Source: Ferruginibacter sp.
GTDB lineage: Bacteria > Bacteroidota > Bacteroidia > Chitinophagales > Chitinophagaceae
DNA length: 64,000 bases
Assembly (NCBI GenBank): GCA_017983695.1
Contig: JAGOAX010000002.1
Coordinates: forward strand, 372,001 to 436,000
Direction of reading: 5' to 3'
Shown here piece after piece: positions 8,480-17,690 of this stretch; within the stretch, counting starts at the first letter, position 1; each line of letters begins with the position of its first letter. The translations under genes were made by a program, and so were the position numbers. The notes under the pieces are model-generated. The model saw only the letters and a list, made by a program, of their open reading frames with translations, was not told where the DNA came from and did no database searches.

Positions 8480-8830
8480 TTAAGATGACATATCCATTTT
8501 CATGATCTGTCTTACAATCACGGTTCCTCCATTTTCATAATCGGGATAGTCGTCGCACAAAGCAACCGCTTCATTGTAATCAGCTGCATTCACAATAAAA
8601 TATCCGCCAATAATTTCTTTGCCTTCGGCAAAAGCCGCATCAGTAACAGTTTTATTTTTACCGCTGATAACTTTACCGGTTGGTAACAAGGGTTCGCCGG
8701 CATCATATTTTCCGGCTTTGGCCAATTTGTCTATCCAGGCCATCCAAAGACCCATATTTTTTTGCATTTGCTCTGCAGAAGGCTGCTCGGCAGCTTTAAC
8801 ACCCTGAAAAATAAGCATGAACTTTTCCAT
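8480..8830 (-). CDS. YciI/DGPF-domain protein
   Basis: A 116-residue single-domain protein of the YCII-related family: MEKFMLIFQG start, the central MGLWMAWIDKLAKAGKYDAG helix, GGYFIVNAADYNEAVALC and the C-terminal DYENGGTVIVRQIMKMD. Members of this group are ferredoxin-fold proteins that nearly always accompany ECF sigma factors with the long C-terminal domain; the biochemical role is not settled. The partner sigma gene is directly downstream, after a palindromic element. A fragment of a second copy survives at 12.2 kb. Confidence 0.88.
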   Translation of the reverse strand: MEKFMLIFQGVKAAEQPSAEQMQKNMGLWMAWIDKLAKAGKYDAGEPLLPTGKVISGKNKTVTDAAFAEGKEIIGGYFIVNAADYNEAVALCDDYPDYENGGTVIVRQIMKMDMSS

Positions 8831-8915
8831 AATTTTTGTTTTAATAATTTATAATGATTTTACTAATGACGAACGGGTTTTTAGAATCCGGACAGCTAAA
8901 ATAATTTTTTGAAAA

Positions 8916-10871
8916 TTATTTTAATTGCTTTAAAATTTCCTCAACAGCCTTGTCGAGTTGCGGATCCCTTCCTTCCAGTTTATCTGTAAAACTATTTATT
9001 ATCAGTATATCCGGCTGTACCCCCGTTTTTTCCAGATCTTTCCCACCCAGTGTATAACAACCCCATGCAGGCATACGTACAGATGAACCATCAACCAAAG
9101 AAACACCACTGGTAAAAATTATCCAGCGGTAAGTTTCGTTACCTACAATTTTACCCAGCTTTAGTGCTTTAAATCCTTCCGATGTCATTTCTGCATCACT
9201 TAACGATTGCTCATTAGTTAATAATATGATGGGTTTATCGGCAGGAGAAAAATTAGGCTGGTTGGTTAATTTCCCTTCCCGGTATTTCCATTGTAAATAA
9301 GATCGCTGACTTAAAAATTTCAATACCTCATCATGCACATTACCGCCGGTATTATACCGAAGATCAAATATCAATGCCTCTTTTTTATTGAGCTCCTGCG
9401 TCATATCAATTATAAATTGCTCCAGTTCGCCCTGGCCCATATTTTTCATATACCCATAAGCAATTTTTCCCTTACCTTTTTCATCCACTCTTTTCTGATT
9501 GTCATCGATCCATTCGTCATACAGGTTGTTAGCCAGTGTAGCTTGTGGATGAATTTTTACATGTACCTGTTGCCCGTTCCTGTTAAATGTAAGTTTCAGC
9601 TCTTTGTCTAAAGAAGGTTGGGTAAAATAAAAATTACGGTCTTTGTTTTGTTCCGTGGTTACATCATTTACTTTCATCAATATATCGCCGGGTTGTATAG
9701 CTATACTTTTACGATCGGCGGCAGAACGTTTTACTACATACTTTACTTTATAAGGTTCTGCTGTTTCAAAAACAATACCTGTTTCCATTGTACGGTTTTG
9801 CAATGCAATAGCTTCATCATCGCCAAATGTACCAAAACCCTGGTGCGATGAATTTAATTCCCCCAACATATCGTTTTGCAGCAACCTTAAATCTGCACGG
9901 GTATTTAATTGTGGCAAAAACTGTTTATAGTAGTCCCTGGTTTTTTCCCAGTTAAGGCCATGAAATTTTTCATCGTAATAATTTTCTTCCATTTGCGCCC
10001 ATGCTTCATAAAACATCTGGTTAAATTCTTCTGCCAGGTTTCGGCGGAAAGTGTAACTGATATTGATGGGCTCAGCTTTATTACCATCAAGATTAAGTTT
10101 ATTAATAGTGCCATTGGTTAACACATATAATTTATCGCTTACCTCTGTTATTTCAAAACCAAAGCTGCCATCGGTGCCTGCAATTTTTTCAGTTTTATTT
10201 TGTTCAAACGGTTCAATCACTGTTTTCCATAAAGCGCTTTTCCCTTCGCCATGATTACTTGCGTACAACACAGTTGTTTTATCTCCCTTTTGATATACAT
10301 TCTGTAGAAATTGTGTACCAAATGACGGGCTAACCTGTTCCAGTCTTTCCATTATTAGATCAGTATCGATTGCGATTGGTTTAGGCGCAACTGCATCTGC
10401 TACTTTTTTTGCAGTATCCTTTTTTTCTTCTTTAAACAGTTCATTAAATTTATCGGTACGGTAAGGTTCATCCAGTTTTTCCAATGGTAATCGATACACC
10501 TTTGCATTGGGCATACCAAAAGGATAGGAAGGTTTTAACCTTTGCGAAGTGAAGTAAATATATTTACCATCTCCACTCCACAACGGATCAGTTTCTGTAA
10601 TGCCTGTATTGGTAAGGTTAGAGGTTTTGTTATCTTTTATATGATGTATAAAAATATCCTGTTCGAAATTTCTATAGGCAGTAAATACCACATACTCTTC
10701 ATTGGGCGAAAAACCAGGGTTACTGTTTTGAAAACCCCATACCTCATCTTTTACAATAGTTTTAGGTTGCAGGGTTTTTAAATCCATCAGCCGCACTTCA
10801 TCCCTACCGCATAAAAAAACTGCCTGTGTTCTTTTTTTATTCACTACAATACTCCGGTTATTTTTTTATCG
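8916..10871 (-). CDS. tricorn-type S41 protease, C-terminal part (frameshifted gene)
   Basis: About 650 residues that continue the protein begun at 12043. They hold the end of the beta-propeller (FSPNEEYVVFTAYRNFEQDI, DPLWSGDGKYIYFTSQRL), a linker, a PDZ domain (IQPGDILMKVNDV) and an S41 catalytic domain. The likely nucleophile is the serine in QSLSDAEMTSEGF (residue 549 counted from the GTG at 10844). Tricorn-like enzymes are large cell or periplasm peptidases of about 1070 residues; the two frames joined give about that size. The coding frame can be read upstream of the GTG to 10871 (NNRSIVV), so the GTG is probably not a true start. The upstream frame is joined through a run of seven A. 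Confidence 0.82.
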
Positions 10872-12043
10872 GATGTTAATTGTTTGGGTAATCCGCTACT
10901 GTCGACACGTATGGTATAGCAATTGGTGTAACCATCCAGTGTTTGTGTAAACAGCAGGGTTTTATTATCACTCATCCATTTTACTTCTGTTACCCTTTCT
11001 GTCGTTTTCCTGTTTACCTGCTGCACAAATTTTCCTTCCACATCGCTTACAAATAATTCGCCACGGGAAATAAATACCAGTTTTTTCCCGTCGGGAGAAA
11101 CATCAAATGCTGAAATACTTCCTTTTACTTCAAAATCTTTTTCCTTTGGCAGGATATTATTTCTTATTACAGCTACATTAAGTTTTTCGGTTTTATCGGT
11201 ACGTACATCATACAACCACAACTGGTAATCTTTTTCAAATACCACTTTTCCACCATTGGCATTAACTAAAGGTGTTTTTATAGAAGAAGAAAAATTGGTG
11301 AGGGCCTTTTTCTTTCCATTATCAAAAGTGTAGAGGTTGTACTCGTCATTACCTTCATCAGAAATAAAATATACAGCCCCGTTCTTATCAATGGATGCCG
11401 AAAAATCTTTTCCCTGCCAGCTGGTATATTTTTTATGCTGCTTTGTTTTAAAATTATACGATTGTATATCCGGGTTAAATGCTCCTTTATATCTTTTGCG
11501 CTGCACCTGGTTATTACTCTCCCAGGTATCGTTAAAAAATATTTCGCCGCTGGTGGGATGCTCCACTAAATTATGATCGAACTGAAAAAAATAATTACCA
11601 AATACCCGTTGTGGTGTACCACCGATAGCAGCAACTTTAAATCCTGCTACCTGCCCCATGCGGTTGCTGTTGAAATAAATAGTTTTTGCATCCCAGCTCC
11701 AGCTGGTTACTTCATCATTTCCACTGTGGTAAGTAATTTGTTTTACTTCGCCGCCGCTTACCGGCATTATAAATACATCTGCATTGCCATATTGCCTGCC
11801 GGTAAATGCGATCCATTTTCCATCAGGCGAAACCCTTGGGCTGGTTTCGTATCCCTGCATAGCAGTAAGGCGGGTTGCCTGGCCATCTTTTACATCTGTC
11901 TTCCACAGGTCGCCTTCGAAACTAAAGATAACAGTAAGCCCGTCGGGTGTAAGACAGGGGTTAGATAAAAAATAAGCCTGCTGGCCCTGTACATTGATGA
12001 ACGCAAGCAGCATTAAAGCAATAACACATAAATATCGGTTCAT
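10844..12043 (-). CDS. tricorn-type protease, N-terminal part (frameshifted gene)
   Basis: The first about 400 residues of a tricorn-like protease: signal peptide (MNRYLCVIALMLLAFINVQG) and then WD/TolB-like propeller repeats (LTPDGLTVIFSFEGDLWKTD, VSPDGKWIAFTGRQYGNADV, VSPDGKKLVFISRGELF). I start at 12043 and not at the upstream ATG (12067), since the latter would translate a hairpin arm. The frame ends in a TAG at 10846-10844, shortly after an A7 run at 10862-10868; adding one A restores the frame and gives the expected DKKNNRSIVVNKKRTQAVFL junction. Either the gene is broken, the assembly lost a base, or slippage makes full-length protein. Confidence 0.82.
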   Translation of the reverse strand: MNRYLCVIALMLLAFINVQGQQAYFLSNPCLTPDGLTVIFSFEGDLWKTDVKDGQATRLTAMQGYETSPRVSPDGKWIAFTGRQYGNADVFIMPVSGGEVKQITYHSGNDEVTSWSWDAKTIYFNSNRMGQVAGFKVAAIGGTPQRVFGNYFFQFDHNLVEHPTSGEIFFNDTWESNNQVQRKRYKGAFNPDIQSYNFKTKQHKKYTSWQGKDFSASIDKNGAVYFISDEGNDEYNLYTFDNGKKKALTNFSSSIKTPLVNANGGKVVFEKDYQLWLYDVRTDKTEKLNVAVIRNNILPKEKDFEVKGSISAFDVSPDGKKLVFISRGELFVSDVEGKFVQQVNRKTTERVTEVKWMSDNKTLLFTQTLDGYTNCYTIRVDSSGLPKQLTSDKKITGVL

Positions 12044-12086
12044 AAAAAAACGGTTTTGGGTAATCAAGTTACACCCAAAACCGTTT
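12044..12086 (-). terminator. terminator-like hairpin directly before the tricorn start codon
   Basis: Perfect 14-base stem (AAACGGTTTTGGGT at 12073-12086 in minus-strand sense, pairing with 12048-12061) and an 11-base loop, followed on the minus strand by seven T and then at once by the ATG at 12043. It has the form of a rho-independent terminator but no complete gene ends there. It may be the leftover terminator of the decayed yciI copy just upstream, or an attenuator in the protease leader. Confidence 0.65.
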
Positions 12087-12239
12087 GCAGATATACCGTT
12101 TGTAAAAAAATATACAGTTTATTCGCTCTTAATTACACCAGCACATTTACACCTTCGGCTACTCTCTATTTCTCCCCAAAAAGGATGAAATGAAGTAAGT
12201 TTAGCAAAGATTGCCGTTTGATATTTTTGAAAATAAATT

Positions 12240-12312
12240 TTAAGGCGGCATATCCATTTCATCATTTGTCTTACAATAACGCTTCCGCCATTTTCATAAT
12301 CAGGATAAATAT
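12240..12312 (-). pseudogene. remnant of a second yciI gene (3' end)
   Basis: On the minus strand the bases encode YPDYENGGSVIVRQMMK, against DYPDYENGGTVIVRQIMKMD of the intact gene at 8.5 kb. One missing A then shifts the frame; if restored, the end reads MDMPP and a TAA at 12242-12240. Nothing of the N-terminal 90 codons remains. The region 12068-12373 holds no intact gene apart from this fragment and the hairpin. Confidence 0.75.
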
Positions 12313-12373
12313 ATTTCTGCAGTATTAAATATGCAGTATTGGTTAATCCTATATTTTTACAAAAATTTGTTTA

Positions 12374-13474
12374 ATGGAGTATAAAGTGAGTAATGTTAAA
12401 CCTGCCGTACAAATCCATACCTGCCGCAATTGTAAACACACATTTACCGGAAAAATATGCAACCACTGCGGCGAAAAGCTTTTTAATGAAAAACAATTAA
12501 CTGCCAAACATTTTTTTCACCAGGTAATTGATTTTTTCTGGCATTGGGAAAACAAAGTTTTAAAAACCATTAAACTCAATTTTTTTAAACCCGGCTTTGT
12601 AACAAAAGAAAATATAAATGGTATAAGAGTGCCCTATGCCAATCCGGTACAATTATATTTAGTGGTAAGCCTTGTTTTTTACCTTGTAGTTACAAAAGTG
12701 GGTGTATCTGATTATACACCCAGCTTCGGTGACCATCATTACTACGGACTATCTGGCTATGCTGCATTTAAATGGGCAAGACCATTAGATGAAAAAGTGG
12801 TGAATGCTATTGACAGTGCATGGACACGTAAAGGCCGTATTATGCAGCGTGAAATACAAGATGAATTGAGCAGTAATTTACAGGCAGATGGCAGCTTTAA
12901 ATTAACGGGAAGGAATAATACAGACAGTTTTTATATTCCGGGTAATAAAACTAATGTTTATGCATTCCGGCAAATGATGGGTGCAAGATGGACCTTGTTT
13001 CATTCTACAGTAGGTACTTACGGTAAAACACTCATTTTTTTACTATTGCCTGTAATTGCAGCTTTATTGTTATTGCTTTTTTTTAAAAAATTAAAATACT
13101 ATGGAGCAGCTTTAATATTCAGTACACATTTTATGGTGTATAACCTTTGCTTTTTTATGCTTCATGCACTTATAAATGTAGCCCCCAGATATATTAGTGA
13201 AAATTTAGGAGGCTGGATGTTGAAGCCTTTTTTGTATGTTTTTTATAATGACTGGATAAGCCCGGTAACTAATTTTATTTTTGGCAGCGAATTTGAATTT
13301 ATGCATTTTCTGTTTTGGATGCCATGGCTGTTTGTTGCAATAAAAAGGCTTTTTAATACCCCCTGGTGGAAAAACTTACTGATAAGTTTCTTCTTAAGCA
13401 AAGTGTTTTACTTTTTAATTTATGGAGTGCTTAAAAAAATTGTAATTGCAGTTACTATCTGGAGTATGCACTAA
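12374..13474 (+). CDS. DUF3667 family membrane protein
   Basis: A 366-residue protein with an N-terminal zinc ribbon (CRNC at 17-20 and CNHCG near 30) followed by the DUF3667 signature: HFFHQVIDFFWHWENKVLKT, then LFFKPGFVT-like and VPYANPVQLYLVVSLVFYLV. Four to five membrane spans follow. The family is widespread in Bacteroidota and its function is not known. It is a single gene that ends at a strong bidirectional terminator against leuS. Confidence 0.87.
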   Translation: MEYKVSNVKPAVQIHTCRNCKHTFTGKICNHCGEKLFNEKQLTAKHFFHQVIDFFWHWENKVLKTIKLNFFKPGFVTKENINGIRVPYANPVQLYLVVSLVFYLVVTKVGVSDYTPSFGDHHYYGLSGYAAFKWARPLDEKVVNAIDSAWTRKGRIMQREIQDELSSNLQADGSFKLTGRNNTDSFYIPGNKTNVYAFRQMMGARWTLFHSTVGTYGKTLIFLLLPVIAALLLLLFFKKLKYYGAALIFSTHFMVYNLCFFMLHALINVAPRYISENLGGWMLKPFLYVFYNDWISPVTNFIFGSEFEFMHFLFWMPWLFVAIKRLFNTPWWKNLLISFFLSKVFYFLIYGVLKKIVIAVTIWSMH

Positions 13475-13512
13475 CAAAAACACGAATGGATGAACTCCAT
13501 TCGTGTTTTTGT
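13474..13512. terminator. bidirectional terminator between DUF3667 gene and leuS
   Basis: Perfect 17-base inverted repeat (13474-13490 and 13496-13512) with a 5-base loop; the arms start in A-rich and end in T-rich runs (CGTGTTTTTGT), so it can end transcripts of both convergent genes. Confidence 0.9.
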
Positions 13513-13523
13513 ATCATTAGTAT

Positions 13524-16442
13524 TTATACCACCACGTTTATCATCTTATTCTTTACATAGATAATTTTCTTAGGTGCTTTACCTTCAAGCCATTTTTGCA
13601 CCACTTCATTTTCCGTAATAATTTTTTCTACATCGGCCTGTTGCAGATCTAAAGAAAGATTGATATTGGTTCTTACTTTACCATTAATGGAAACCGGGTA
13701 TTCTTTACTGCTTTCCACTAACAAGGCTGGATTGAAAACAGGATATGCCGCATCTAATATCGTTCCTTCATTACCCAACTGGCTCCACAACTCTTCTGCA
13801 ATATGCGGTGCATAAGGCACCAGTAAGATCAATATTTTTTCCAGCACTTCTTTTTTATGGCACTTTACATCAAACAAATCATTTACACAAATCATAAAGG
13901 CACTTACTGCGGTGTTGAAAGAAAACTTCTCGGTATCTTCTTCTATTTTTTTAATGGTGCGGTGTAATATTTTTACTTCAGCATCGGTGGCTTTGTCGTT
14001 AGTCCATACTTTGCCTTTTAATTCATCATTAAACAAGCGCCATAGCTTGCGTAAAAAACGATGTACACCTTCAATCCCTTTGGTATCCCATGGTTTGCTA
14101 GCTTCTACCGGGCCGAGGAACATTTCATACATGCGGAATGTATCGGCGCCATATTTATCACATAAATCAGCAGGATCAACCGTATTATAATACCGTTTGC
14201 TCATCTTCTCTGTCTCAACGCCACAGATGTATTTGCCCTCTTCTAAGATAAATTCAGCGTCAGCAAATTCGGGTTTCCATTTTTTAAATGCTTGCGTATC
14301 CAATTCGAAACCATCAACAATGTTTACATCAACATGTAAGTCGGAAATTGTGTATTCAATAAACTTAAAATCTGGATAATTCTTTTTTACCTGCTCTATA
14401 AAAGCCTTATAAATTACTTCATCAGGGGTTTTAGAAATGGCTAATTCCATTATTTTTTTTACATACCCGTTTGAAACAAAATAATTATTCAGTTTAATAT
14501 TTTGATTATTGCTTACACCTTCTATATTTATCCTATACACAAACCTGCTACTCCCCTGTATCATCCCCTGATTCAACAATCTCTTAAACGGTTCATCATA
14601 ACCAATCAATCCCAAATCAAATAATACTTTCGTCCATAAGCGGCTGTATAATAAATGGCCAACCGCATGTTCGGTACCACCAATGTATAAATCTACCTGG
14701 TTCCAGTAATCACTTGCTTTCCTATCACAAAATGTTTCGGTATTGTGTGGGTCCATGTAGCGTAAAAAATACCAACTACTACCGGCATAACCCGGCATCG
14801 TGGAAGTTTCTCGTTTTCCATTGCTCACACTTACCCAATCTGTTAAATTCGATAACGGCCCTTCACCTTCTCTTCCCGGCCCGTATTTATCTACATGCGG
14901 TAATTGCAATGGTAATTCATCAGCATCCAAAGGCACAGCAATACCATCACTCCAGATAATAGGAAATGGCTCACCCCAATAACGCTGGCGGCTGAAGCCT
15001 GCATCTCTCATCCGGTAATTCACTTTTCTTTTACCAATGCCTTTTTCTTCTAATTTTTGTAATACTATTTCTGCAGCCTCCATCATCTTCACCCCATTTA
15101 AAAAACCACTGTTCTCTAAAATGGCTTCTTTGGTGGCATTGGCTTCCGTGCCATTAAAATAACTGCCAATAATATTGGTGATGGGAATATTAAAATGCTG
15201 TGCAAATTTAAAATCCCTTTCATCGCCGCAGGGCACAGCCATAATTGCGCCGGTGCCATAGCCCGCCAAAACATATTCGCTTATCCATATAGGAATTTGT
15301 TTTCCATCAAAAGGATTGATGGCATAAGCACCCGTAAAACATCCGGTAATTTTTTTCTCCGCCATTCTATCCACATCACTGCGGCTTTTTACATAAGCAA
15401 TGTATTCATTAACGGCTGCGGTTTGTTCTGCTGTTTTTATTTGTTGTACCAAGTCCAGTTCGGGTGCTACTACCATAAAGTCAACACCAAAAATGGTATC
15501 GGGCCTTGTAGTGTAAACCGTCAGGCGTGAGTGGTGAGACGTGAGTGGAGTATTCGAATTCGCAGGCGCTTTACTCACGCCTGACGATTCACTACTCACG
15601 ACATCAAATGTAATTTCAGCACCACTAGATTTCCCAATCCAGTTGCGCTGCATTTCTTTCATGCTGTCGCTGAAGTCTACGGTTTCCAATCCTTCAAGCA
15701 ATCTGTCAGCATAAGATGTAATACGCAAATACCATTGGCGCATTTTCTTTTTTTCTACCGGGTGGCCGCCACGTTCGCTTACACCGTTCACCACTTCATC
15801 ATTGGCTAATACAGTGCCTAATGCTTCACACCAGTTTACTTCGCCGTATTTGCTGAATGCTAAACGGCGGTTCATTAAAATTTCTTCCTGCTGTTGTTTG
15901 CTATAGCTATTCCATTCTTCAGCAGAAAATTTATTGCAGCCTTTTGTTTCGTACTTTTTTATTAATTGCGAAATGGGTAATGCCTTCTTCTCCGTATTGC
16001 AGAAATAACTGTTGAACAATTGTAAAAAAATCCACTGCGTCCATTTATAATAATTGGGGTCGCTGGTTTGCACTTCACGTTCCCAATCGTAACAAAAACC
16101 AATTTTATCCAGCTGTGCTTTAAAAGTGGCTATATTTTTTTTGGTGGTCTCTGCGGGGTGTTGCCCTGTTTCCAATGCATATTGTTCTGCCGGTAAACCA
16201 AAACTGTCAAAGCCCATCGGGTGCAGCACATTAAAACCTTTCAATCTTTTATAGCGGCTGTAAATATCGCTGGCAATATAACCCAGCGGGTGGCCCACAT
16301 GCAATCCTGCACCACTGGGGTAAGGAAACATATCCAGCACATAATATTTTGGCTTAGTACTCTCGTTACTTACACGGTACACTTTTTTTTCTTTCCAGTG
16401 ATCCTGCCACTTTTTTTCAATCTCGTTAAATTTATATTCCAT
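13524..16442 (-). CDS. leuS: leucyl-tRNA synthetase
   Basis: Class Ia aminoacyl-tRNA synthetase that charges tRNA-Leu. The HIGH motif is HVGH (residues 48-51, in YPSGAGLHVGHPLGY) and the KMSKS loop reads KMSKR (746-750). The editing domain (CP1) begins near WIGKSSGAEITFDVV and holds LTVYTTRPDTIFG. Between these there is an in-frame insertion of about 25 residues (residues about 281-308, rich in Ser, low complexity) encoded by palindromic repeat DNA. At 972 residues it is somewhat longer than usual Bacteroidota LeuS. It is transcribed alone, divergent from ftsX. Confidence 0.97.
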   Translation of the reverse strand: MEYKFNEIEKKWQDHWKEKKVYRVSNESTKPKYYVLDMFPYPSGAGLHVGHPLGYIASDIYSRYKRLKGFNVLHPMGFDSFGLPAEQYALETGQHPAETTKKNIATFKAQLDKIGFCYDWEREVQTSDPNYYKWTQWIFLQLFNSYFCNTEKKALPISQLIKKYETKGCNKFSAEEWNSYSKQQQEEILMNRRLAFSKYGEVNWCEALGTVLANDEVVNGVSERGGHPVEKKKMRQWYLRITSYADRLLEGLETVDFSDSMKEMQRNWIGKSSGAEITFDVVSSESSGVSKAPANSNTPLTSHHSRLTVYTTRPDTIFGVDFMVVAPELDLVQQIKTAEQTAAVNEYIAYVKSRSDVDRMAEKKITGCFTGAYAINPFDGKQIPIWISEYVLAGYGTGAIMAVPCGDERDFKFAQHFNIPITNIIGSYFNGTEANATKEAILENSGFLNGVKMMEAAEIVLQKLEEKGIGKRKVNYRMRDAGFSRQRYWGEPFPIIWSDGIAVPLDADELPLQLPHVDKYGPGREGEGPLSNLTDWVSVSNGKRETSTMPGYAGSSWYFLRYMDPHNTETFCDRKASDYWNQVDLYIGGTEHAVGHLLYSRLWTKVLFDLGLIGYDEPFKRLLNQGMIQGSSRFVYRINIEGVSNNQNIKLNNYFVSNGYVKKIMELAISKTPDEVIYKAFIEQVKKNYPDFKFIEYTISDLHVDVNIVDGFELDTQAFKKWKPEFADAEFILEEGKYICGVETEKMSKRYYNTVDPADLCDKYGADTFRMYEMFLGPVEASKPWDTKGIEGVHRFLRKLWRLFNDELKGKVWTNDKATDAEVKILHRTIKKIEEDTEKFSFNTAVSAFMICVNDLFDVKCHKKEVLEKILILLVPYAPHIAEELWSQLGNEGTILDAAYPVFNPALLVESSKEYPVSINGKVRTNINLSLDLQQADVEKIITENEVVQKWLEGKAPKKIIYVKNKMINVVV
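15520..15600. repeat. palindromic repeat inserted in frame in leuS
   Basis: Outer arms GTCAGGCGTGAGT (15520-15532) and ACTCACGCCTGAC (15573-15585) are a perfect 13-base inverted repeat; the unit GTGAGTGGTGAG / CGTGAGT occurs again inside and in 15589-15600. The 81 bases keep the leuS frame and have no stop in it. The composition (GC-rich, repeated GTGAG) differs from the gene around it. Confidence 0.75.
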
Positions 16443-16789
16443 TTTTTATTCCGCCTGTGGCGTAATTTTTATTTTGTAATCAGCATTAAATCTTTATTCA
16501 ATTTCATTGGCGCCTGTCCCGAGTAAGATTTGTGTGCTGCCTCGGGATCGCACTCTTCAGCAATATATCTTTATTGAACGCCTTTATTTTTTACTTTACT
16601 TATTTCATAAAAATGTGAAAGAAAAGTTATTTAACCCCCATTCACACCACAACATATCCACTCATAAAAATAAATACGGCAGGCTTTCGTTTTGTAGTGG
16701 GCAAAAATAACGTAATACCCGCAAATTGAATTAATTTGCAGCCTGTTAATCAAATACTACCTAATCCATTATAATAAATCATATTCAGT
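16443..16789. repeat. intergenic region leuS-ftsX with a compound interspersed repeat
   Basis: A 347-base gap between divergent genes. On the minus strand 16504-16560 reads GAAGAGTGCGA, a hairpin with 7-base arms (TCCCGAG 16517-16523, CTCGGGA 16541-16547) and CGCCAATGAA; the same GAAGAGTGCGA..CGCCAATGAA string is found without the hairpin at 21.4 kb. CCGCCTGTGGCG (16451-16462) is a mini-hairpin like those of the element at 8.4 kb. Promoters of both genes must lie here but I see no full consensus. The open frame at 16507-16710 is not a convincing gene. Confidence 0.55.
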
Positions 16790-17668
16790 ATGGCGCAATT
16801 TGGAAAATCGAGCAGCAAACGTGGAAAACCCAGTTATATGAATGCCATTATTGGTGTGTCGCTGGTATTGTTCCTGTTTGGCATTGTGGGCTGGTTCTTT
16901 TTAAATTTAAGAAACACCGGTACTTTACTTAAAGAAAAGATACAGGTGCATGCCTGGTTATCGCCAACTACCTCTCCAAAACAAATTGACAGCATTAAGG
17001 CCTATATTACCGGCCTGCCTTATACAAAAACTGTAGAATACGTTACCAAAGAAATGGCTGCGGCCAACTGGAATAATGAAAACGACAGCAGCTGGAAAAA
17101 AATATTAGACAATAACCCCCTGCCGGAAAGTATTGATTTTTATGTAAAAGCCGGTTATGTGCAGCAGGATAGCCTGAATGCGCTTTCGGCCAGCATCATG
17201 GAAAAATTTCCCAATACCATTAAGGAATTTCAATTTCCAACCGAAACAGTAAGCAAGGTTGGTTATTTTGTAAAATGGGCTGCCATTATAGTGCTTACAC
17301 TGGCTATTATACTCACTATTCTTGTAATTTTCCTGATAGATAATACCATCCGCCTGGCCATGTACAGCAACCGCTTTTTGGTAAAAACCATGCAAATGGT
17401 TGGCGCAACACGGGGCTTTATTTCAAAACCAATGAATATACGGGCTGTAATAAACGGGTTAATAGCTTCGGCCATTGCCATTGTATTATTATGGGTATCG
17501 GTAATGATACTGGAAACCACGGTGCCGGTATTTAAATTACTGCACGATACCAAAACAATGCTGCTGCTTTTCCTGGCCATGATAGTGATAGGTATTTCCA
17601 TTACGTATTTCAGCACACAGCGGTCGATACTGAAATATTTGAAGATGAAATTGGACGATTTATATTAA
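16790..17668 (+). CDS. ftsX: cell division protein FtsX (permease)
   Basis: A 292-residue FtsX-like permease: cytoplasmic N terminus, first span at about 20-42 (IIGVSLVLFLFGIVGWFFLN), extracytoplasmic domain of about 120 residues, and three C-terminal spans around 165-285 with the FtsX motif LVKTMQMVGATRGF. In other bacteria FtsX pairs with the ATPase FtsE and controls peptidoglycan hydrolases at the septum. No ftsE lies adjacent, as is usual in Bacteroidota. A DUF3098 gene follows after 22 bases and is probably in the same transcript. Confidence 0.92.
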   Translation: MAQFGKSSSKRGKPSYMNAIIGVSLVLFLFGIVGWFFLNLRNTGTLLKEKIQVHAWLSPTTSPKQIDSIKAYITGLPYTKTVEYVTKEMAAANWNNENDSSWKKILDNNPLPESIDFYVKAGYVQQDSLNALSASIMEKFPNTIKEFQFPTETVSKVGYFVKWAAIIVLTLAIILTILVIFLIDNTIRLAMYSNRFLVKTMQMVGATRGFISKPMNIRAVINGLIASAIAIVLLWVSVMILETTVPVFKLLHDTKTMLLLFLAMIVIGISITYFSTQRSILKYLKMKLDDLY

Positions 17669-17690
17669 GTTTGCACTTCAATAAAAACTC

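Noticed and set aside
12044..12067. ATG at 12067 as the start of the tricorn gene
   Set aside because: It would translate the hairpin arm and T run and put eight residues before the signal peptide; the ATG at 12043 gives a normal signal.
16507..16710. 67-residue open frame between leuS and ftsX
   Set aside because: Includes an interspersed repeat and lacks start context, conservation signs or a sensible composition.
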